Shown: piece by piece, positions 57,901 through 64,000 of the stretch
Layout of the letters: each line of letters opens with the position of its first letter
Numbering within the stretch: the stretch's first letter is position 1
NCBI RefSeq assembly: GCF_031119625.1
Contig: NZ_JAVHZV010000017.1
Coordinates: forward strand, 150,924 to 214,923
Direction of reading: 5' to 3'
DNA length: 64,000 nucleotides
From: Pseudomonas sp. G34
GTDB lineage: Bacteria; Pseudomonadota; Gammaproteobacteria; Pseudomonadales; Pseudomonadaceae
Notes under the pieces: generated by a model
Seen by the model: the letters and a program-made list of their open reading frames with translations, nothing else
What the model was told of the DNA's origin: nothing
The model's database searches: none
Translations under genes and position numbers: made by a program

Positions 57901-60900
57901 AGGTCACGCCATTGCTGAAGCTCTGGGCGGTCAGCTTGTAGTCGACGTTGGCGGTTGCCGTGCCGGTGGCGTTGAAGGCCAATACGGTCGGCGTCGAGCT
58001 GGCATTGCTCAGGGTGACGTTGAAGACCAGGTTGTTGCCTTCGACCACATTGTCATCGGCCGTGCCAGCCTGACCCACGTCGATGGTTTTCACCGTCGGT
58101 ACCGGATCGTTGTCGATGATGGTCGCGGTACCGGTTTTCCCACCAACAGTCAGGCTGAAGTTCTCGGTCGGCTCGTTGACGGTGTCATTGATGGTCGGAA
58201 CCGTGACGGTGAAGCTGGTGACGCCCGCCGGCACGGTGACCTGGCCGGTAGTGGCGTTATAGGTCACGCCGTTGCTGAAGCTCTGGTTGGTCAGTGCCGC
58301 GTTGTAGTCGCTACCCGCCGTCGCAGTGCCGGCATTCAGCGCCAGGCTGAAGGTGGTCGGTGTGCTGCTGGCGTTGGTCAGGTTGACGGTGAACACGGCG
58401 TTGTCGCCTTCGTCCACTTGGCCGCCGGTGCTATCGACAGCCGAGCTGACGGTACTGACGGTCGGTGCGGCATCGTTGTCGATGATGGTTGCAGTACCGG
58501 TCTTACCGCCTACGGTCAGGCTGAAGGTCTCGGTCGGCTCGCTGACGGTGTCATTGATGGTCGGAACCGTGACGGTGAAGCTGGTGACGCCCGCCGGTAC
58601 GGTGACCTGGCCGGTAGTGGCGTTATAGGTCACGCCGTTGCTGAAGCTCTGGTTGGTCAGGGCTGCGTTGTAATCGTTACCGGCGGTCGCCGTACCCGGG
58701 TTGAGGGACAGGCTGAAGGTCGATGCCGTACTGCTGGCATTGGTCAGGCTGACGGTGAACACGGCATTGTCGCCCTCGTCGACCTGGCCGCCGGTGCTGT
58801 CCACCGCTGCGCTGACGGCGCCAATGCCTGGGGCCACTTCGGTGCCGATGATGGTAATGGTGGCGTTCGCGGTGGCTGTGCCGCCATAACCATCACTGAC
58901 GGTGTAGGTGAAGCTCTGAGTCTTGATCTCACCCGATTTCAGGTTGTTGTCATTGGCGGCAAAGTTGAAGCTGCCATCGACGTTGACCGTCAGTACACCC
59001 TTGGCCAGCACGACCTTGCCGTTTGCCGGGACGTCGGCACCATTGATCTTGACGACGTTGAGTGTCTGGTTGGCCTGGGCATCGCTGTCGTTGTTGAGTA
59101 GGCCCTTGCCCTGGTCGATGACCAGCGTCTGGCTTTCATTGACCACGTAGGTGCTGTTTGCCGAGGCAGGGCCGGAACCGGAGAAACCGGTCAGGAAGTA
59201 GTCGGAACCATCACCTGTGCCGTTTACCGTAGGCAGCGCTTCGAAGCGGATACTGTCGAAGACCTGCGTGCCGGTATTGAGCGAGAAGGTGCCTGCGCCA
59301 CCTGTGCCGAGTTTGAACGTGCCACTGGCCACTTCAACGCCTTCGTACATCGCAACCCAGCGGCCGACTTCGCCGCCTTCTTCACCTGCTACCAGGCGAC
59401 TTACGCTGAAGCTCGCCTGATTGAGGTTGCCACTGAAGTTCAGCGTGATGGATTCGGACTTGCCGGTGGTCGGATCGAACTCCAGCTGGTCAGGTACGGG
59501 GTTGACGACGGCGCGCGGCGAACCATCGACGCCCAGGGCGTTTTGGTTGCCATCGACATTCAGCTCCAGCAGTTTGGCGTCGTTACCATTGCCATCGCGG
59601 GCCTGGATGACGATTTTCTGATTGTTGCTGTCTTGCAGCGCCCAATTGTTGCTGGTCACTGCGCCGCCCAGATCACCGATCTGCACGGTATAAGGGCTGC
59701 CCACCGGGTCATCGACGGCGACAGGGTTGCTGTTTACCAGTGCCTGGTCGCTACCTTTGCTGGACGTGTTACCGAACTGATCCTGCAGTGTGGCGTCAAC
59801 GACGATGGTCTTGCCTTCGCCGGGGGGGGCGAAGGTGGTGTCGAGGTAACCCGTGGTGATCTGCGCCGCAGTCAGTGTGAAGGTCTTGATGGTCGTGCCA
59901 TCGGTGACACTGAGGGTGTCGCCGGCCACGGAACCGGCTGGCAAGCCGACTCGTACATCGATCGCACCGCTGAGCTCGTTCTGACCGATTACCCCATCGT
60001 TGTTGATGTCCTCACGGATTTCTACGGTTGGAGCTGCCCCCGTGGCACCTGCCAGCGTATCGACGCGGGCGCTGTCGGTTCCCTTGTTCGACGTGTTGCC
60101 GAACTGATCCTGCAGCGTTGCTTCGACGGTTAGCGTGTTGCCTTCGCCTGGACTTGGGAAAGTGGTGGTAACGAAGCCCGCGGTGATTTGCGCTGCGGTG
60201 AGCGTAACGGTCTGTGGTGTAGTGCCGTTGGTGATGACCAGCGTGTCGCCAGCTACGGCACCGGCTGGCAGGCCTACACGTACGTCGACCGGGCCATTCA
60301 GTTCAGCCTTGCTGATGATGCCGTCGTTGTTGGCGTCTTCAGTGATGGTGACGACCGGAGCTGCACCTGTGGTGCCGGCCAAGGTGTCGACCTTGGCGGT
60401 GTCGGTACCTTTCTCGGAGGTGTTGCCGAATTGGTCTTTAAGTACAGCATCGACAGTGATGGTCTGACCTTCGCCCGGGCTTGGGAAGGTAGTGCCGACC
60501 TGGCCAGCTGTAACTTGCTCGGCAGTCAGGACGATGTCCTTGGTGACGGTGCCCGAGGTGATACTGATAGTGTCACCCGCGACAGCGCCAGCCGGCAGGC
60601 CTACACGTACATCAATTTCTCCGTTGAGCTCTGCCTTGCTGATCACGCCATCGTTGTTGGCGTCTTCAGTGATGGTGACGACCGGAGCTGCACCTGTGGT
60701 GCCAGCCAGGGTGTCGACCTTGGCGGTATCGGTACCTTTTTCGGAGGTGTTGCCGAATTGGTCGCGCAGGGTGGCTTCGACAGTGAGTGTGTTGCCTTCA
60801 CCCGGGTTGGCGAAGGTCGTTGTGACGAAGCCTGCGGTGATTTGTGCTGCGGTGAGCGTAACGGTCTGCGGCGTGGTGCCGTTGGTGATGACCAGTGTAT

Positions 60901-63900
60901 CGCCGGCGACAGCACCGGCTGGCAGGCCTACACGCACGTCGACCGGGCCATTCAGTTCAGCCTTGCTGATGATGCCGTCGTTGTTGGCGTCTTCAGTGAT
61001 GGTGACGACCGGAGCAGCACCCGTAGTGCCGGCCAAGGTGTCGACCTTGGCGGTGTCGGTGCCTTTTTCAGAGGTGTTGCCGAACTGATCCTGCAGCGTT
61101 GCTTCGACGGTTAGCGTGTTGCCTTCGCCTGGGCTCGGGAAGGTCGTTGTAACGAAGCCCGCGGTGATCTGCGCAGCCGTGAGCGTAACGGTCTGCGGCG
61201 TGGTGCCGTTGGTGATGACCAGCGTATCGCCAGCTACTGCGCCGGCCGGCAGGCCTACGCGTACGTCGATAGGGCCATTGAGTTCGGCCTTGCTGATGAT
61301 GCCGTCGTTGTTGGCGTCTTCTGTGATCGTGACTACCGGAGCTGCACCTGTGCTGCCGGTCAAGGTGTCGACCTTGGCAGTATCGGTACCTTTTTCAGAG
61401 GTGTTGCCGAACTGATCGCGCAGCGTTGCTTCGACGGTTAGCGTGTTGCCTTCGCCTGGACTCGGGAAGGTAGTGTCGACGTAACCAGTAGCGATTTGCG
61501 CTGCAGTCAGGGTGATGGTCTGCGGCGTAGTGCCGTTGGTGATCACCAGCGTATCGCCAGCTACGGCGCCTGCTGGCAGGCCTACGCGTACGTCGACGGG
61601 GCCATTCAGTTCAGCCTTGCTGATGATGCCGTCGTTGTTGGCGTCTTCAGTGATGGTGACGACCGGAGCAGCACCTGTGGTGCCGGCCAGGGTGTCGACT
61701 TTGGCGGTGTCGGTGCCTTTTTCGGACGTATTGCCGAACTGGTCTTTAAGTACAGCATCGACAGTGAGCGTGTTGCCTTCACCAGGGCTCGGGAAGGTCG
61801 TTGTAACGAAGCCCGCGGTGATCTGCGCAGCGGTCAGCGTAATGGTCTGTGGCGTGGTGCCGTTGGTGATCACCAGCGTATCGCCAGCCACTGCACCGGC
61901 CGGTAGGCCTACGCGCACGTCGACGGGGCCATTGAGTTCAGCCTTGCTGATCACGCCGTCGTTGTTGGCATCTTCGGTGATGGTGACGACCGGAGCAGCA
62001 CCGGTGGTGCCAGCCAAGGTATCGACCTTGGCAGTATCGGTACCTTTTTCAGAGGTGTTGCCGAATTGGTCGCGCAGGGTGGCTTCGACGGTGATGCTGT
62101 TGCCCTCGCCGGGGTTGGCGAAGGTCGTTGTGACGAAGCCAGCGGTGATCTGCGCTGCGGTCAGCGTAATGGTTTGCGGCGTGGTGCCGTTGGTGATGAC
62201 CAGCGTATCGCCAGCCACTGCGCCGGCCGGCAGGCCTACGCGTACGTCGACTGTGCCATTCAGTTCAGCCTTGCTGATCACGCCGTCGTTGTTGGCATCT
62301 TCAGTGATGGTGACGACCGGAGCAGCACCGGTGGTGCCAGCCAGGGTGTCGACTCTGGCGGTATCGGTACCTTTTTCGGAGGTGTTGCCGAACTGGTCGC
62401 GCAGCGTGGCTTCGACGGTGATGCTGTTGCCTTCACCGGGGTTGGCGAAGGTAGTTGTGACGAAGCCAGCGGTGATTTGCGCTGCAGTGAGCGTGACCGT
62501 TTGCGGCGTGGTGCCGTTGGTGATGACCAGTGTATCGCCGGCGACAGCACCGGCTGGCAGGCCTACACGCACGTCGACCGGGCCATTCAGTTCAGCCTTG
62601 CTGATGATGCCGTCGTTGTTGGCGTCTTCAGTGATGGTGACGACCGGAGCTGCACCGGTGGTGCCGGCCAAGGTATCTACTTTGGCGGTGTCGGTGCCTT
62701 TTTCAGAGGTGTTGCCGAATTGGTCGCGCAGCGTTGCTTCGACGGTTAGCGTGTTGCCTTCGCCTGGATTTGGGAAAGTGGTGGTAACGAAGCCAGCGCT
62801 GATTTGCGCTGCGGTCAGCGTAATGGTCTGTGGCGTGGTGCCGTTGGTGATCACCAGCGTGTCGCCAGCCACTGCGCCGGCCGGCAGGCCTACACGTACG
62901 TCAATTTCTCCGTTGAGCTCTGCCTTGCTGATCACGCCATCGTTGTTGGCGTCTTCGGTGATGGTAACGACCGGAGCTGCACCCGTAGTGCCGGCCAAGG
63001 TATCGACCTTGGCGGTGTCGGTACCTTTTTCGGAGGTGTTGCCGAACTGGTCGAGCAGGGTGGCTTCGACAGTGAGCGTGTTGCCTTCACCCGGGTTGGC
63101 GAAGGTAGTCGTGACGAAGCCCGCGGTGATTTGCGCTGCAGTGAGCGTGACCGTTTGCGGCGTGGTGCCGTTGGTGATCAGCAGCGTGTCGCCAGCCACT
63201 GCGCCGGCCGGCAGGCCTACACGTACGTCAATTTCTCCGTTGAGCTCTGCCTTGCTGATCACGCCATCGTTGTTGGCGTCTTCAGTGATGGTGACGACCG
63301 GAGCAGCACCCGTCGTGCCGGCCAAGGTGTCGACTTTGGCGGTGTCGCTGCCTTTCTCGGAGGTATTGCCGAACTGGTCGCGCAGGGTCGCTTCGACGGT
63401 GATGCTGTTGCCTTCACCTGGGCTCGGGAAAGTGGTGGTAACGAAGCCCGCGGTGATTTGCGCTGCAGTGAGCGTGACCGTTTGCGGCGTAGTGCCGTTG
63501 GTGATGACCAGTGTATCGCCAGCTACGGCGCCGGCTGGCAGGCCTACACGCACGTCGACTGGGCCATTCAGTTCAGCCTTGCTGATGATGCCGTCGTTGT
63601 TGGCGTCTTCAGTGATCGTGACGACTGGGGCCGCGCCGGTGTCGCCGGCAAGGGTGTCGATAGCGCCATTGTCGGTAGCGTTGCCAGTATTACCAGCCGG
63701 GTCAGTAACCTGAGCCTCAACGGAATAGGGGCCTTCAGCCAGTGCCTGCGGTACATCGACGGTATAAGTGCCACCAGCTAAAACCGGTGTGGTCACGGTA
63801 GTGACGGTGCTGCCCTGGGTGATGGTCAGCGTGACAGTGCTGCCAACCGGCGCATCGGTAGTGCCGGTGATTGTCGGGGTGGTGTCATTGCTGACTGCCG

Positions 63901-64000
63901 GAGCATCGACAGTGATTGCCGGAGCGGTGATGTCGACGCTATAGCCTTCGGTGTCGGAGGCGGTGCCGACGTTACCGGCGGCATCGGTGGTGCTGATGCT
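54932..64000 (-). CDS. Giant LapA-like RTX adhesin (5' end outside window)
   Basis: The open frame continues to the window edge (ending ...SISTTDAAGN at the last bases), so at least 3,022 residues are present and the N-terminal retention module is missing. Order from the N side: Ig-like repeat, twelve 109-residue extender repeats (63660-59737), a lectin-like segment, a cadherin/VCBS-like domain (59150-58840) and three Calx-beta-like domains (58820-57740). Then come a PA14-like domain (about 57720-57130), another cadherin-like repeat, a vWFA domain with MIDAS DTSGS, and RTX nonapeptides (GGAGNDVLLGD, GGDGNDIIFGD, GGGGNDILYG). It ends with a type I secretion signal. It is expected to be the LapG target and secreted by a LapBCE-type system that is not in view. 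Confidence 0.92.
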   Translation of the reverse strand, partial: SISTTDAAGNVGTASDTEGYSVDITAPAITVDAPAVSNDTTPTITGTTDAPVGSTVTLTITQGSTVTTVTTPVLAGGTYTVDVPQALAEGPYSVEAQVTDPAGNTGNATDNGAIDTLAGDTGAAPVVTITEDANNDGIISKAELNGPVDVRVGLPAGAVAGDTLVITNGTTPQTVTLTAAQITAGFVTTTFPSPGEGNSITVEATLRDQFGNTSEKGSDTAKVDTLAGTTGAAPVVTITEDANNDGVISKAELNGEIDVRVGLPAGAVAGDTLLITNGTTPQTVTLTAAQITAGFVTTTFANPGEGNTLTVEATLLDQFGNTSEKGTDTAKVDTLAGTTGAAPVVTITEDANNDGVISKAELNGEIDVRVGLPAGAVAGDTLVITNGTTPQTITLTAAQISAGFVTTTFPNPGEGNTLTVEATLRDQFGNTSEKGTDTAKVDTLAGTTGAAPVVTITEDANNDGIISKAELNGPVDVRVGLPAGAVAGDTLVITNGTTPQTVTLTAAQITAGFVTTTFANPGEGNSITVEATLRDQFGNTSEKGTDTARVDTLAGTTGAAPVVTITEDANNDGVISKAELNGTVDVRVGLPAGAVAGDTLVITNGTTPQTITLTAAQITAGFVTTTFANPGEGNSITVEATLRDQFGNTSEKGTDTAKVDTLAGTTGAAPVVTITEDANNDGVISKAELNGPVDVRVGLPAGAVAGDTLVITNGTTPQTITLTAAQITAGFVTTTFPSPGEGNTLTVDAVLKDQFGNTSEKGTDTAKVDTLAGTTGAAPVVTITEDANNDGIISKAELNGPVDVRVGLPAGAVAGDTLVITNGTTPQTITLTAAQIATGYVDTTFPSPGEGNTLTVEATLRDQFGNTSEKGTDTAKVDTLTGSTGAAPVVTITEDANNDGIISKAELNGPIDVRVGLPAGAVAGDTLVITNGTTPQTVTLTAAQITAGFVTTTFPSPGEGNTLTVEATLQDQFGNTSEKGTDTAKVDTLAGTTGAAPVVTITEDANNDGIISKAELNGPVDVRVGLPAGAVAGDTLVITNGTTPQTVTLTAAQITAGFVTTTFANPGEGNTLTVEATLRDQFGNTSEKGTDTAKVDTLAGTTGAAPVVTITEDANNDGVISKAELNGEIDVRVGLPAGAVAGDTISITSGTVTKDIVLTAEQVTAGQVGTTFPSPGEGQTITVDAVLKDQFGNTSEKGTDTAKVDTLAGTTGAAPVVTITEDANNDGIISKAELNGPVDVRVGLPAGAVAGDTLVITNGTTPQTVTLTAAQITAGFVTTTFPSPGEGNTLTVEATLQDQFGNTSNKGTDSARVDTLAGATGAAPTVEIREDINNDGVIGQNELSGAIDVRVGLPAGSVAGDTLSVTDGTTIKTFTLTAAQITTGYLDTTFAPPGEGKTIVVDATLQDQFGNTSSKGSDQALVNSNPVAVDDPVGSPYTVQIGDLGGAVTSNNWALQDSNNQKIVIQARDGNGNDAKLLELNVDGNQNALGVDGSPRAVVNPVPDQLEFDPTTGKSESITLNFSGNLNQASFSVSRLVAGEEGGEVGRWVAMYEGVEVASGTFKLGTGGAGTFSLNTGTQVFDSIRFEALPTVNGTGDGSDYFLTGFSGSGPASANSTYVVNESQTLVIDQGKGLLNNDSDAQANQTLNVVKINGADVPANGKVVLAKGVLTVNVDGSFNFAANDNNLKSGEIKTQSFTYTVSDGYGGTATANATITIIGTEVAPGIGAVSAAVDSTGGQVDEGDNAVFTVSLTNASSTASTFSLSLNPGTATAGNDYNAALTNQSFSNGVTYNATTGQVTVPAGVTSFTVTVPTINDTVSEPTETFSLTVGGKTGTATIIDNDAAPTVSTVSSAVDSTGGQVDEGDNAVFTVNLTNASSTPTTFSLALNAGTATAGSDYNAALTNQSFSNGVTYNATTGQVTVPAGVTSFTVTVPTINDTVNEPTENFSLTVGGKTGTATIIDNDPVPTVKTIDVGQAGTADDNVVEGNNLVFNVTLSNASSTPTVLAFNATGTATANVDYKLTAQSFSNGVTYDASTGKITVPAGVTSFSVTVQTLADNVVAEPLETVRLDIGGQSATGGIIDGTPDAKDDSYTKVTGLKAEYYGYNDASTGAGNDGANLTNLSQVRQFIDSHNPAATFNATKLDYGTLSNASGLGNGTNLQNFLGVDVASGNGAKANSLSTDPGNSSDAIIKMAGYINLAAGTYQFKVTADDGYSIRINGQVVAEFNNIQSTSTATGKTFTISAAQAGAQQIEIIYWDQGGDARLKVELGQGGTFKVVDSDMLYHIPGTSNLVVESGESLTVAGSTLLGNDTDPNGDALSITSVQNATNGTVTLNNGNVIFTPKAGFYGDASFQYSVSDGKGGSDTATVTLKVNQAANVIHVAGDGSNDNGDNTIRGGAGNDVLLGDAGGTLTTVQPATNYNIALLVDTSGSMQGDRMSLTKSALSNFAKTLAGHDGVVNLTLVGFAGDVTLSARVADLQNGTKLDGLLADIQRLTANGGTNYEAAFKEASAWFDAQSAAGNTKAAGYENLTFFLSDGDPTFYYNGNTTTVSGNGSTTNDQVLLGSLDTFNVLAGKSAVQAIGIGSGVSEKNLSLFDNTTDSPAFSYLANGSGATLANFNNDTTGWNNLGNWDITGTGFFSGSAGRNSDALMIRDTAGGSPVTATTPTLTIAEGTLSTLRFAYGTADTGNGDSLSWKLQQLVQGVWTDVQSGGGTTAGNWTTAETSVVGAGTYRLAFTVDDKSNNLANATMWIDNISRVDYTKVPVGKVEIVNSADELSVALHGGSNAHVPVTVGNDTIHGGDGNDIIFGDVINTDGLKWGVDGNPTKPTDLHDGAGVKALETFLELKNGIAPTNGDLYDYIRANHETFNVAGDTRGGADQLYGGGGNDILYGQGGNDLLVGGAGDDILFGGAGADTFAWQKGDFGKDVIKDFNVAEGDTIDLSSLLQDHSNNLDSYLKLVTDNGSSTLLISTKGEFNTADTSSQQVAAKADVQIDLGQASLPSYDINSLIANHTIKVDP
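59737..63660 (-). repeat. Twelve tandem 327-bp repeats in the adhesin gene
   Basis: A fixed landmark (ggtgtcgac or its variant) recurs exactly every 327 bases at 63654, 63327, 63000, 62673, 62346, 62019, 61692, 61365, 61038, 60711, 60384 and 60057. Each unit encodes 109 residues containing VVTITEDANNDG and LPAGAVAGDTL. Eleven are nearly identical; the tenth carries a different central strand (SITSGTVTKDIVLTAEQVT) and the twelfth is degenerate (VEIREDINNDGVIGQNEL). Near-identity at DNA level implies recent homogenisation. Confidence 0.95.

Noticed and set aside
59737..63660. Tandem repeats as a possible CRISPR array
   Set aside because: The period is 327 bases, the repeats have no unique spacers, and the frame is open throughout. 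They are protein-coding extender repeats.
61512..63713. A 733-residue forward reading frame opposite the adhesin repeats
   Set aside because: It is an antisense shadow: its repeats mirror the 327-bp adhesin units exactly, it has low-complexity Val/Ser/Ala content, and no start or family signature is seen.

Overview
The window is a GC-rich stretch of a Pseudomonas-type gammaproteobacterial chromosome. The gene orders lptF-lptG, queA-tgt-yajC-secD-secF, suhB/trmJ-cysE-iscRSUA-hscBA-fdx-iscX-ndk and rlmN-pilF-rodZ-ispG-hisS-yfgM-bamB-der are classic for that genus. The protein sequences (type IV pilus lipoprotein PilF, a Lap biofilm system, a PhaG-like transacylase) and the short palindromic intergenic repeats fit as well. 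I cannot fix the species.

Region 1 (1-27.1 kb) is conserved housekeeping DNA: LPS export, queuosine tRNA modification, Sec accessory proteins, Fe-S cluster assembly with an IscR-controlled promoter, and then tRNA/rRNA modification, MEP isoprenoid synthesis, outer-membrane assembly and ribosome GTPase genes. It also holds a tRNA-Leu(CAA) gene and a cold-shock gene.

Region 2 (27.2-41.2 kb) is accessory. It carries a DJ-1/PfpI protein and a ferric-siderophore-type uptake locus (TonB receptor facing a three-gene ABC importer, separated by a nested inverted-repeat element). It continues with a stress-type block (two SDR dehydrogenases, a small basic protein, two tandem GH13 glycosidases), tRNA-Gly(CCC) and a PhaG-like acyltransferase.

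Region 3 (41.4-51.0 kb) contains RsuA, a small zinc-binding-type protein, and a six-gene minus-strand operon: ABC substrate-binding protein, permease, ATPase, two DUF1989 proteins and a biotin-dependent 'urea carboxylase'. Its leader contains a clear ykkC guanidine-I riboswitch, and a good sigma-54 promoter candidate lies upstream. I therefore read it as a nitrogen-regulated guanidine uptake and carboxylation operon. The expected allophanate hydrolase gene is not in the window. Two genes of this operon (ATPase and carboxylase) carry palindromic repeat DNA in frame inside their coding sequence.

Region 4 (51.3-64 kb) is a Lap-type biofilm module: a lipoprotein gene, lapG (periplasmic protease), lapD (c-di-GMP receptor) and, on the opposite strand, the C-terminal 3,023 codons of a giant RTX adhesin that runs off the window end. 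The adhesin has twelve 327-bp tandem repeats, a cadherin-like domain, three Calx-beta-like domains, a PA14-like domain, a von Willebrand A domain with an apparently inserted module, and RTX nonapeptides.
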